From NCBI RefSeq assembly GCF_008807415.1, contig NZ_CP043626.1, forward strand, positions 2,232,001 through 2,296,000: a DNA stretch of 64,000 bases, in the 5' to 3' direction. This document shows positions 8,496-16,535 of this stretch, piece after piece. The DNA is from Pseudomonas denitrificans (nom. rej.). GTDB lineage: Bacteria > Pseudomonadota > Gammaproteobacteria > Pseudomonadales > Pseudomonadaceae. Position 1 is the first letter of the stretch, and each line of letters starts with the position of its first letter. The notes beneath the pieces were generated by a model. It was not told the DNA's origin and made no database searches. It saw nothing but the letters and a program-made list of their open reading frames with translations. Both the position numbers and the translations under genes were made by a program.

Positions 8496-9322
8496 CCGCC
8501 CACCAGCCCCTGCCCCGCCCTGTCGCGCAGCCCGCCAGCCAGCGCTGGTGGGTGATCCGCGGCGAACTGCCACGCAGCGCCGTCTGGACCCTGGCCGCAG
8601 CCGGCCTGCTGCTGCCGTTGCTGCTCTGGTGGGCCTACAGCGCCGCCGGATTGGCCAACCCGATGTTCTTCCCCGGCCCGGACGCCGTGCTCAAGCGCAT
8701 CGGTCACTGGTGGGGCGACGAAGGCCTGCTGGGCGATATCGCCATCAGCGTCTGGCGGGTCATGGCCGGCTTCCTCGCCTCGGCGGTGATCGCCCTGCCG
8801 CTGGGCCTGTACATCGGCACCTACCGCCCGGTGCAGGCCTTCCTCGAACCGCTCACCGACTTCATCCGCTACATGCCGGCAGTGGCCTTCATCCCGCTGG
8901 TGATGCTCTGGGTCGGCATCGACGAAGGCTCCAAGGTGCTGATCATCTTCATCGGCACCTTCTTCCAGATGGTGCTGATGGTCGCCGAGGATGTGCGCCG
9001 CGTGCCCATGGCGCAGATCGAGGCAGCGCAGACCATGGGCGCCAGCCGCGCCGAGACCATCCGCCTGGTGGTGCTGCCCTCGGCGCGCCCTGCGCTGCTC
9101 GACACCCTGCGCATCACCTGCGGCTGGGCCTGGACGTACCTGGTGGTGGCCGAGCTGGTCGCCGCCAACTCCGGCCTGGGCTACGCCATCCTGCGCGCCC
9201 AGCGCTACATGCAGACCGACAAGATCTTTGCCGGCATCCTGCTGATCGGCGTCATCGGCCTGCTCACCGACCAGGCGTTCCGCTGGCTCGGCCGGGTCGC
9301 CTTCCCCTGGATGAAGAGGTAA
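8492..9322 (+). CDS. ABC transporter permease, NrtB/SsuC/TauC type
   Basis: This is a 276-aa inner-membrane permease with six predicted helices. The cytoplasmic EAA loop that docks on the ATPase is clear: EAAQTMGASRAETIRLVVLPSARP. The family imports nitrate, taurine, sulfonates and, in guanidine-riboswitch operons, probably guanidino compounds. It overlaps the preceding gene by four bases and is followed after 5 nt by its ATPase. Together with the binding protein at 1869 it forms one importer, whose components are unusually split to the two ends of the operon. Confidence 0.9.
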   Translation: MTAHQPLPRPVAQPASQRWWVIRGELPRSAVWTLAAAGLLLPLLLWWAYSAAGLANPMFFPGPDAVLKRIGHWWGDEGLLGDIAISVWRVMAGFLASAVIALPLGLYIGTYRPVQAFLEPLTDFIRYMPAVAFIPLVMLWVGIDEGSKVLIIFIGTFFQMVLMVAEDVRRVPMAQIEAAQTMGASRAETIRLVVLPSARPALLDTLRITCGWAWTYLVVAELVAANSGLGYAILRAQRYMQTDKIFAGILLIGVIGLLTDQAFRWLGRVAFPWMKR

Positions 9323-9327
9323 GCCTG

Positions 9328-10173
9328 ATGAGCCAGAACAAGATCGCCATCCGCCACGTCGACAAGGTCTTTAGCAGCCAGGGCCGGCACGTACAGGCGC
9401 TGCAGGATGTGAACCTGGAGATTCGCGCCAACGAGTTCGTCACCTTCGTCGGCGCCTCGGGCTGCGGCAAGTCCACCCTGTTGCGCAGCATCGGCGGGCT
9501 GGAGCGCCACAGCGGCGGCGAAATCCTCGTCGATGGCCGTGCCGTGAACGGCCCCGGCATCGACCGCGCCATGGTCTTCCAGCACTACAGCCTGTACCCC
9601 TGGCTGCGGGTGATGGAGAACATCAAGTTCTGCCGCCGGCTCAAGGTGGTGTCCGACACCGTGCGCGGCGATGCCGACGTGGAAGTCGCCAGCGGCCGCG
9701 CCGATGCGCTGCTCAACCTGATGGGCCTGTCGGCCTTCGCCCAGGCCTACCCCAGCCAGCTGTCCGGCGGCATGCAGCAACGGGTGGCGATTGCCCGCGC
9801 GCTGATGCCCAAGCCACAGATTCTGCTGATGGACGAGCCTTTCGGAGCGCTGGACGCGCAGACCCGCGAGGTGATGCACGACCTGATCCGCCATGTGCAT
9901 CGCCTGGAGAACAGCACCATCCTGTTCGTCACCCACGACGTCGACGAGGCGATCTACCTGGGTGGCCGCGTGGTGCTGATGGCGCCGCGCCCCGGTCGCA
10001 TCGACAGCGTCTACGAGGTGCCGCTGCCGGCCGAGCGCAACCAGGACATGAAGATGGCCCCCGAATTCATCGCCCTGAAGAAGGAAATCCTCGCGCGCAT
10101 CCGCGAGACCTCGGGCATGAGCACTGACCTGGAACTGCTGGAGCAGCTGACCCGCACTGCGGCGCCGGTCTGA
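9328..10173 (+). CDS. ABC transporter ATP-binding protein, NrtD/SsuB/TauB type
   Basis: This is a 281-aa nucleotide-binding subunit with Walker A GASGCGKST, Q-loop VFQHYSLYPWL, signature LSGGMQQR, Walker B ILLMDEP and switch His in THDVDEA. An insertion after the Q-loop (FCRRLKVVSDTVRGDADVEV) is longer than in SsuB/TauB. It energises the importer formed with the permease just upstream. It is the last gene of the riboswitch operon; the next gene, putA, is convergent. Confidence 0.9.
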   Translation: MSQNKIAIRHVDKVFSSQGRHVQALQDVNLEIRANEFVTFVGASGCGKSTLLRSIGGLERHSGGEILVDGRAVNGPGIDRAMVFQHYSLYPWLRVMENIKFCRRLKVVSDTVRGDADVEVASGRADALLNLMGLSAFAQAYPSQLSGGMQQRVAIARALMPKPQILLMDEPFGALDAQTREVMHDLIRHVHRLENSTILFVTHDVDEAIYLGGRVVLMAPRPGRIDSVYEVPLPAERNQDMKMAPEFIALKKEILARIRETSGMSTDLELLEQLTRTAAPV

Positions 10174-10337
10174 GTCGGCAGGAAAGGAATCGGCGGAGCG
10201 GATAGCCCCGCCGTTGTGCCGGGCGCTGGCCCGAGACGGATTGCGCAGGAAGCGCGAGAGTAACGGCCTGCCGGGAGCGGGTAGCTCCGCCCAAGGGCTG
10301 GCAGGCCGGTTGGCCGCGGCAAGCGGCCGTAAGACTG

Positions 10338-10367
10338 GCCGGAAGCGCCCGGTAAAGCGCTTCCGGC
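10338..10367. terminator. Hairpin between convergent operon end and putA
   Basis: An 11-bp perfect inverted repeat (GCCGGAAGCGC at 10338-10348 with its complement at 10357-10367) lies between the ABC ATPase and putA stop codons. It has no clear T-tract on either strand, so it may be a bidirectional or Rho-assisted terminator or a repeat remnant. Confidence 0.4.
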
Positions 10368-10374
10368 ACCGTCA

Positions 10375-13300
10375 TCAGCCGATGGTCATCAGGCTGGCGT
10401 TGCCGCCGGCAGCGGCGGTGTTGACGCTCAGGGCACGCTCGATCAGCAGGCGTTCCAGCGGGATGTCGGTTTCCCCGCGGTTCAGCCCGGTGACGCCGAC
10501 GATGGCGCCCTTGCGCTTGCTCGCCTGTTCGCAGACTGCACGCAGCTGGTCGGAGTCGCCGTGGTGCAGGATGGCGTCGAACACCTTGTCGGTCGCGCTC
10601 CAGTCGGCGACCAGTTCGATGCGCTGGGCGACTTCCTTGGGCAGTTCCTTGACCACAGCGGCGTTGGACTCGGCCACCAGCGGACGGCTGCCGACGCTGA
10701 GCACTGCGCCCAGCTGGGCCAGCAGGTCGGCGCGGTCTTCCGCCAGGCACAGCACATGCTCGCGCGGCAGCAGGGTGTAGGTGTTGCGCTCGCCGGTCGG
10801 GCCGGTGAGTACCTGCTGGGTGAAGCTCTGCGCCAATTCACCGTAGCCACCGAGCAGGGTCGCCAGGGCGGCGTCCTTCTGCCCTGCCCACTTGGTCAGC
10901 GCGTCCACGGCCTGCTGGGCATCCTTCGGACGCGGCAGCGCCTGGGCACCGTCGCCCTTGAGCTGATTGGCCACGGCATCCTGCGGACGGGTCGACAGCA
11001 GACGGTACAGGTACAGCGGGCCGCCGGCCTTCGGACCGGTGCCGGACAGGCCTTCACCACCGAAGGGCTGCACGCCGACCACCGCGCCAACCACGTTGCG
11101 GTTCACGTAGAGGTTGCCGACATGGGCGGTGCCGACGACCTGGGCGATGGTCTCGTCGATGCGGGTGTGTACGCCCAGGGTCAGGCCGTAGCCGGATTCG
11201 TTGATCTGCGCGAGCAGTTGGTCCAGGTCGGCGCGCTGGTAGCGCACCACGTGCAGCACCGGACCGAAGATTTCACGCTTGAGCTCGCTGAAGCTGTCCA
11301 GCTCGATCAGGGTCGGTACGACGAAGGTGCCGCGCTTGATTTCCTCGGCGTCCACGCGGGCGCTCTGGAACACCTTGCGGCCTTTGTCGCGCATGGTCTG
11401 GATGTGCTTGTCGATGTTGCCCTTGGCTTCCTCGTCGATCACCGGACCGATGTCGGTGTGCAGACGTTCCGGCGCACCGACGCGGTACTCGGCCATGGCG
11501 CCCTTGAGCATCTGCACCACGCGGTCGGCGGCATCTTCCTGCACGCACAGCACGCGCAACGCGGAGCAGCGCTGGCCGGCGCTGTCGAAGGCGGAGTTGA
11601 CCACGTCGACCACCACCTGCTCGGCCAGCGCCGAGGAGTCGACGATCATCGCGTTGAGGCCGCCGGTTTCGGCGATCAGCGGGATGGTGCGGCCCTGGGC
11701 GTCGAGGCGGCCGGCGATGTTGCGCTGGAGGATGCCGGCCACTTCGGTCGAACCGGTGAACATCACGCCACGCACACGCTCGTCGCCCACCAGGCGGGCA
11801 CCGACGGTTTCACCACGGCCCGGCAGCAGCTGCACGGCGCCAGCGGGCACGCCAGCTTCGAGCAGGATGCGCACGGCTTGCGCGGCGATCAGCGGAGTCT
11901 GCTCGGCGGGCTTGGCCAGCACGGTGTTGCCGGCGGCCAGGGCGGCGGCCACCTGGCCGCTGAAGATCGCCAGCGGGAAGTTCCACGGGCTGATGCAGAC
12001 CACCGGGCCCAGCGGGCGGTGGCTGTCGTTGGCGAAGTGGGTGCTGGCCTGGGCGCCGTAGTAGCGCAGGAAGTCCACCGCCTCGCGCACTTCGGCGATG
12101 GCGTTGGCGAAGGTCTTGCCCGATTCGCGCACCAGTACGCCCATCAGCGACTGGATCTCGGCTTCCATCAGGTCGGCGGCACGCTGCAGGATGGCGCCGC
12201 GCTCTGCCGGCTGGGTGGACTGCCAGATCTGCGCGCTGGACAGCGCGCCGAGGATGGCGTTGTTGACGTCGGCTTCGCTGGCCTCACGCACATGACCGAC
12301 CACGTCGCGCAGGTCGGCCGGGTTGCGTACCGGCTGCGGCTCGCCGGGCGCGGCATCGGCCAGGCCCAGCATCGGCTCGGCGACGTAGGCGTGGTTGGTG
12401 CTCGACAGCAGCGCCGAGGACAGCGAACCCAGGCGGTGTTCGTTGGCCAGGTCGATGCCGGCGGAGTTCAGGCGACTGTCGCCATAGAGGTCGCGCGGCA
12501 GCGGGATGCGCGGGTGCGGCAGGCCCAGGGTGCCTTCCTGCGCGGCCATCTGCTCGACCTGCAGCACCGGGTCGAGCACCAGGTCCTGGAGGGAGATGCT
12601 GTGGTCGGCGATGCGGTTGACGAAGGAGGTGTTGGCGCCGTTTTCCAGCAGGCGGCGAACGAGATACGCCAGCAGGGTTTCATGGCTGCCCACCGGAGCG
12701 TAGATGCGGCACGGACGGTTGAACTTGCCGTCGGCGACCTTGCCCACCACCTGCTCGTAGAGCGGCTCGCCCATGCCGTGCAGGCACTGGAACTCGTACT
12801 GGCCCGGGTAGTAGTTCTGCCCGGCCAGCTGGTAGATGGCCGACAGCGAGTGGGCGTTGTGGGTGGCGAACTGCGGGTAGATGGATTCCGGCACGGCCAG
12901 CAGCTTGCGCGCGCAGGCCAGGTAGGACACGTCGGTGTAAGGCTTGCGGGTGTAGACCGGGTAGCCTTCCAGGCCGTTGACCTGGGCCAGCTTGATCTCG
13001 CTGTCCCAGTAGGCGCCCTTCACCAGGCGGATCATCAGGCGGTGACGGCTGCGCTTGGCCAGGTCGATGACGTAGTCGATCACGTACGGGCAGCGCTTCT
13101 GGTAGGCCTGGATGACGAAGCCGATGCCGTTCCAGCCGGCCAGCGACGGCTCGAAGCACAGGCGCTCGAGCAGGTCGAGGGAGATTTCCAGGCGGTCGGC
13201 TTCCTCGGCGTCGATGTTGATGCCGATGTCGTAGTCGCGGGCCATCTTCACCAGGCCGAGCACGGTCGGGTACAGCTCGTCCATCACGCGGTCGTACTGC

Positions 13301-14313
13301 GCGCGGCTGTAGCGCGGGTGCAGCGCGGAGAGCTTGATCGAGATGCCCGGGCCTTCGTAGATGCCACGGCCGTGGGAGGCCTTGCCGATGGCATGGATCG
13401 CCTGTTCGTAGGAAGCCAGGTAGCGCTTGGCGTCATCAAAGGTCAGCGCCGCTTCGCCGAGCATGTCGTAGGAGTAGCGGAAGCCGCGGGACTCCATGTT
13501 GGCCGCATTGGCCAGGGCTTCGGCGATGGTTTCGCCGGTGACGAACTGCTCGCCCATCAGGCGCATGGCCATGTCCACGCCCTTGCGGATCAGCGGCTCG
13601 CCGGACTTGCCGATGATGCGGTTGAGCGACGAGGACATGCCGGCTTCGGTGTGGGTCGCCACCAGCTTGCCGGTGATCAGCAGGCCCCAGGAGGCGGCGT
13701 TGACGAACATCGACGGGCTCTGGCCCAGGTGCTGGCTCCAGTTGCCGTTGCTGATCTTGTCGCGGATCAGCGCGTCACGGGTGGCCTTGTCCGGGATGCG
13801 CAGCAGCGCCTCGGCCAGGCACATCAGCGCCACGCCTTCCTGCGACGACAGCGAGAACTCCTGCAGCAGACCCTGCACCAGGCCCTGACGGCCACCGGCG
13901 TTCTTCTGGTTACGCAGCTTCTCGGCGATGCCCAGGGCCATCTTGCTGGCGGCGCCGGCCTGCTCTTTCGGCAGGCGGGCCAGGTCCAGCAGCATCGGCA
14001 GCGCTTCGGTTTCCGGGCGGCGGTAGGCGGCGGTAATGGCCGCACGCAGCACGGACTGCGGCAGGATGCTTTCGGCGAAATCGAGGAAGACCTGCAACCC
14101 TTGTTCGTTCAGCGAATCCAGCGACTCCTCGCCCGCCGCCGCTGCCAGGCCGGATTGTTCGGCCGGGGTCAGCCCACCTTCCACCTGCTCCAGGTAGGAG
14201 AAGATGGCCTGCTTGATCAGCCAGTGCGGGGTACGGTCGAGTTGCTGGGCAGCCAGCTTGAGGCGCTCGCGGGTGGCGTCGTCGAGCTTCACGCCAAGGG
14301 TGGTGGTGGCCAT
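10375..14313 (-). CDS. putA: Trifunctional PutA: proline dehydrogenase / P5C dehydrogenase / repressor
   Basis: This 1,312-aa membrane-associated flavoenzyme oxidises proline to glutamate via P5C and represses its own promoter when proline is absent. Residues 1-47 are the ribbon-helix-helix DNA-binding domain (TTTLGVKLDDATRERL). The FAD-binding proline dehydrogenase barrel follows, with RLVKGAYWDSEI. The aldehyde dehydrogenase domain has ISPWNFPLAIF, catalytic Glu in IAETGGLN and catalytic Cys in AGQRCSALR. The short C-terminal domain ends in ASLMTIG. The start at 14313 is chosen because it has the AGGAAG ribosome site and begins exactly at the RHH domain; an in-frame upstream extension to 14457 would read through the operator region. 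Length matches enterobacterial and pseudomonad PutA (about 1,310-1,320). Confidence 0.97.
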   Translation of the reverse strand: MATTTLGVKLDDATRERLKLAAQQLDRTPHWLIKQAIFSYLEQVEGGLTPAEQSGLAAAAGEESLDSLNEQGLQVFLDFAESILPQSVLRAAITAAYRRPETEALPMLLDLARLPKEQAGAASKMALGIAEKLRNQKNAGGRQGLVQGLLQEFSLSSQEGVALMCLAEALLRIPDKATRDALIRDKISNGNWSQHLGQSPSMFVNAASWGLLITGKLVATHTEAGMSSSLNRIIGKSGEPLIRKGVDMAMRLMGEQFVTGETIAEALANAANMESRGFRYSYDMLGEAALTFDDAKRYLASYEQAIHAIGKASHGRGIYEGPGISIKLSALHPRYSRAQYDRVMDELYPTVLGLVKMARDYDIGINIDAEEADRLEISLDLLERLCFEPSLAGWNGIGFVIQAYQKRCPYVIDYVIDLAKRSRHRLMIRLVKGAYWDSEIKLAQVNGLEGYPVYTRKPYTDVSYLACARKLLAVPESIYPQFATHNAHSLSAIYQLAGQNYYPGQYEFQCLHGMGEPLYEQVVGKVADGKFNRPCRIYAPVGSHETLLAYLVRRLLENGANTSFVNRIADHSISLQDLVLDPVLQVEQMAAQEGTLGLPHPRIPLPRDLYGDSRLNSAGIDLANEHRLGSLSSALLSSTNHAYVAEPMLGLADAAPGEPQPVRNPADLRDVVGHVREASEADVNNAILGALSSAQIWQSTQPAERGAILQRAADLMEAEIQSLMGVLVRESGKTFANAIAEVREAVDFLRYYGAQASTHFANDSHRPLGPVVCISPWNFPLAIFSGQVAAALAAGNTVLAKPAEQTPLIAAQAVRILLEAGVPAGAVQLLPGRGETVGARLVGDERVRGVMFTGSTEVAGILQRNIAGRLDAQGRTIPLIAETGGLNAMIVDSSALAEQVVVDVVNSAFDSAGQRCSALRVLCVQEDAADRVVQMLKGAMAEYRVGAPERLHTDIGPVIDEEAKGNIDKHIQTMRDKGRKVFQSARVDAEEIKRGTFVVPTLIELDSFSELKREIFGPVLHVVRYQRADLDQLLAQINESGYGLTLGVHTRIDETIAQVVGTAHVGNLYVNRNVVGAVVGVQPFGGEGLSGTGPKAGGPLYLYRLLSTRPQDAVANQLKGDGAQALPRPKDAQQAVDALTKWAGQKDAALATLLGGYGELAQSFTQQVLTGPTGERNTYTLLPREHVLCLAEDRADLLAQLGAVLSVGSRPLVAESNAAVVKELPKEVAQRIELVADWSATDKVFDAILHHGDSDQLRAVCEQASKRKGAIVGVTGLNRGETDIPLERLLIERALSVNTAAAGGNASLMTIG

Positions 14314-14378
14314 GGGGCTTCCTGTTGTTAGAAGGTTTGCCTGAAAACGGCGCAAGGTTATACCGCCGATTCTCAAGG

Positions 14379-14569
14379 TGCAACCAGGTGCAACCCAATA
14401 AAAACAAGCCTTTGGTCGTACGCGCAGATCCGGTGCAACCGGTGACATTTCCCACACACGGCGCTACTAAACGGAGCACGGCCACGGGCTCGCCCGGCTG
14501 CAACCCGCAGGGGCTGGCTGGACGGCAGGAAGAAAGCAGTGTTCGTGCCAGGGCTGGAAAAGGTGCAAC
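14379..14569 (-). promoter_or_regulatory. putA control region with five PutA operator boxes
   Basis: The hexamer GTTGCA (read on the minus strand; TGCAAC on plus), the consensus bound by the PutA ribbon-helix-helix domain in enteric bacteria, occurs five times: 14379-14384, 14389-14394, 14434-14439, 14499-14504 and 14564-14569. Four of them share the longer form GGTTGCA(C/G). The first two are spaced by one helical turn (10 bp), and the last three are spaced by 65 bp each. They cover the putA upstream region, fitting autorepression. Confidence 0.7.
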
Positions 14570-14591
14570 CCGAAATTCGCAGGGAAACACC

Positions 14592-14712
14592 CTGTAGGAG
14601 CGAGCCATGCTTGCGATCGGCCGGCAGGGCCGGCGCTGGCAGCGGCACAACCGCCAGCGGTAGCGGCGAAGCGCGCCTTCAGCAGCGTTCCGTGGGGCCT
14701 GGCGCCCCCGCC
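14592..14712. repeat. REP-type repeat between putA and the HxlR gene
   Basis: The plus strand carries TGTAGGAGCGAGCCATGC followed by TTGCGATCG (14593-14619), a degenerate Pseudomonas REP; GCCCTACAG (14709-14717), at the end of the HxlR gene, is its inverted partner. The rest of 14314-14712 outside the PutA boxes shows no gene. Confidence 0.5.
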
Positions 14713-15036
14713 CTACAGCTCCGGACGGGCCTTGAGCCAGAGGCCGAAGGTCTTGATCACCTCGACCACCGGCCGCAGCCGGTCGCCGTCATCGCTCAGG
14801 CAGTACTCCACGCGCGGCGGAACCTCGGGATACACGGTGCGAGTCACCAGCCCCGCCTCTTCCAGCGCACGCAGCTCGGCGGTCAGCACCCGCTGGGAAA
14901 TCTCCGGCATGTCACGGCGCAACTCGTTGAAGCGCTTGCTGCCGTCGAGCAGGTAAGACACCAGCAACAGCCGCCAGCGACCACCGATCACCCGCATGGC
15001 TTCCTCGACCGAGCAGCCCGAAACGTTCTTCTTCAT
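14713..15036 (-). CDS. HxlR family winged-helix transcriptional regulator
   Basis: This is a 107-aa single-domain regulator. It has the family's N-terminal Cys-containing start (CSVEEAMRVIGGRWRLLLV), the KRFNELRRDMPEISQRVLTAELRALEEAGLV recognition segment and a wing rich in PPRVEY. HxlR proteins often respond to electrophiles or redox stress and control a divergent target. Start at 15036 is chosen for its GGGAAG ribosome site and the usual length; a 21-residue upstream extension would cross the operator. The divergent glutathione transferase gene at 15146 is the likely target, through the palindrome at 15055-15077. Confidence 0.85.
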   Translation of the reverse strand: MKKNVSGCSVEEAMRVIGGRWRLLLVSYLLDGSKRFNELRRDMPEISQRVLTAELRALEEAGLVTRTVYPEVPPRVEYCLSDDGDRLRPVVEVIKTFGLWLKARPEL

Positions 15037-15054
15037 CTTTGCTTCCCGGTAACC

Positions 15055-15077
15055 TTTTTGTGCCCAGCGCACAAAAA
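15055..15077. promoter_or_regulatory. Palindromic operator candidate between hxlR-like gene and GST
   Basis: A perfect inverted repeat TTTTTGTGC-N5-GCACAAAAA lies in the 109-bp divergent intergenic region. Its size and place fit a dimeric winged-helix regulator site that overlaps both promoters; the HxlR protein is the natural candidate. Confidence 0.6.
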
Positions 15078-15145
15078 AGTGCGTTCTTACGCGCCGCATC
15101 GGGGTCGGGAATACTGGCCGCCCATTTCCGACCAGAGTCCGCCCG

Positions 15146-15754
15146 ATGAAGCTCTACTTCGCCCCCAACGCCTGCTCCCTCGCCCCGCACATCGTCCTGC
15201 GCGAGCTGGGCCTGCCATTCTCGCTGGTGCGCGTGAGCAACCAGACCAAGCGCACCGCCGACGGCGCCGACTTCTACCGGATCAACCCGAAAGGCTATGT
15301 CGCGGCGCTGGAGCTGGAAGACGGCACGGTGCTGACCGAGGGCGCGGCGATTCTACAGTACCTCGCTGACCTGCAGCCCGAGGCTGGCCTTGCGCCGGTC
15401 AACGGCAGCCTGGCGCGCACACAGTTGCAGGCCCAGCTGAACTTCATCGGCAGCGAGTTGCATGCCGGCATGAGCCCGCTGTTCAGCAGCGAGATTCCGG
15501 ACGAAGTGAAGGCCTTGCTGCGGGGCAAGCTGGCGAAGCGTCTGGGCTACATGGAGCAGGTGCTGTCGGAAAGCGGGCATGCGTTTGGCGACCGGTTCAC
15601 TGTCGCCGACGCCTACCTGTTCACCGTACTGGGTTGGTCGGATCACCTGAAAGTCGATCTCTCCCCCTTCCCTGCGACCCGCCGTTTCCTCGAAGTGATC
15701 GGAGCACGGAAGACCGTCATCGAGGCGCTTCGGGCGGAGGCTGAATCCGCCTGA
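15146..15754 (+). CDS. Glutathione S-transferase, beta-class-like
   Basis: This 202-aa cytosolic protein has an N-terminal thioredoxin-like domain beginning MKLYFAPNACSLAPHI, where Cys10 is the residue that characterises bacterial beta-class GSTs, the ELEDG and LTEGAAILQYLAD glutathione-binding segments, and an all-helical C-terminal domain with the DRFTVADAYLFTVL motif. It conjugates or reduces electrophiles with glutathione. It is divergent from the HxlR regulator with a shared palindromic operator, which suggests induction by an electrophile. Confidence 0.9.
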   Translation: MKLYFAPNACSLAPHIVLRELGLPFSLVRVSNQTKRTADGADFYRINPKGYVAALELEDGTVLTEGAAILQYLADLQPEAGLAPVNGSLARTQLQAQLNFIGSELHAGMSPLFSSEIPDEVKALLRGKLAKRLGYMEQVLSESGHAFGDRFTVADAYLFTVLGWSDHLKVDLSPFPATRRFLEVIGARKTVIEALRAEAESA

Positions 15755-15882
15755 CGGAGCGACACCGACCGCTCGGCGGAAATCCACCCGATACATCGTG
15801 AAAGCCGCGTGTTCCGTGGTCCATCACTCAACCCCGGCCGCCCGCAGGCCGGGCATCGTGCAATCAGCACAGGAGACCATGG

Positions 15883-16287
15883 ATGAGCGATGACCCCGAG
15901 AGTTTCGCCAATGCCTACCAGAGTGCCCTGGTGGAGGTGGCCCTGCCGGCCTTCGCCCGCGCCAGCGAATTCGCCCGCGAACACGGCCTGGAATGCAGCG
16001 TTGAGTTGCTCGATGGCCGCCGCGACCTGCCGGAGTTGAGCCTGAAGGTCCGCCACTCCTGCTACGACGCCGAGTGCGTCTGCCGTATCAGCGCAGACCC
16101 GCAGACCCAGCGCCTGTGCCACGAGAACCGCTGCGGCGAGACCGAAGCCGACGTACAGCAGGTGATCGGCTCGCTGGCCTCGCTCAACGAGCTGGTACTG
16201 GACACCCGGCTGCTGGAGTTCTTCCAGAGCTCCTTCGCCCTGCACCTGGACTACGCCTCCAGCCGGCACGCGGGAGGCTTCTGGTAA
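15883..16287 (+). CDS. Conserved hypothetical Cys-containing protein
   Basis: This is a 134-aa, probably cytosolic, acidic protein with an AGGAGA ribosome site. It has four cysteines in its middle (HSCYDAECVCRIS, CHENRCGE) whose spacing could bind metal or form disulfides. I do not recognise the family. It is followed immediately by a strong terminator, so it is transcribed alone. Confidence 0.7.
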   Translation: MSDDPESFANAYQSALVEVALPAFARASEFAREHGLECSVELLDGRRDLPELSLKVRHSCYDAECVCRISADPQTQRLCHENRCGETEADVQQVIGSLASLNELVLDTRLLEFFQSSFALHLDYASSRHAGGFW

Positions 16288-16308
16288 TCCGTCGCGCAAG
16301 AGCGACGA

Positions 16309-16344
16309 AGCCCCTTGCCCGGATTACGGGCAAGGGGCTTTTTG
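16309..16344 (+). terminator. Strong Rho-independent terminator
   Basis: A 13-bp perfect stem (AGCCCCTTGCCCG, 16309-16321, with its complement at 16327-16339) encloses GATTA and is followed by TTTTTG. Confidence 0.9.
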
Positions 16345-16369
16345 CTGGACGCGATCAGCCTTCGAGTTT

Positions 16370-16535
16370 CTACTCTGGCGCCGCCGGGCCATCGACATGG
16401 ATGCCGGTGAACAGGGCGCCTGCGTCCTGTCAGTGATGGCCTCCGGAGTGAAGGCGCCGAACCACACCGCGCGCACGCCCTCAGCATCCATCGCGCCCTG
16501 CGCGCCAGTGCAAGGGCCGGAGACGATGATGCAGG
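16370..16535 (-). pseudogene. Possible remnant of a coding sequence
   Basis: The minus strand reads protein-like in two frames: GAQGAMDAEGVRAVWFGAF then, after a shift, ALFTGIHVDGPAAPE ending in TAG at 16370-16372. No start codon or family can be assigned. It may be the 3' remnant of a small gene; weak evidence. Confidence 0.2.

Noticed and set aside
10561..14331. Plus-strand ORF of 1,256 codons antisense to putA
   Set aside because: It is an open complement of a GC-rich gene; the product is His/Gln/Val-rich and unlike any protein, while PutA on the other strand is unmistakable.
14314..14457. N-terminal extension of PutA to the upstream in-frame start
   Set aside because: It would place two operator boxes inside the coding region, add 48 unconserved residues before the RHH domain, and lacks the ribosome site found before 14313.
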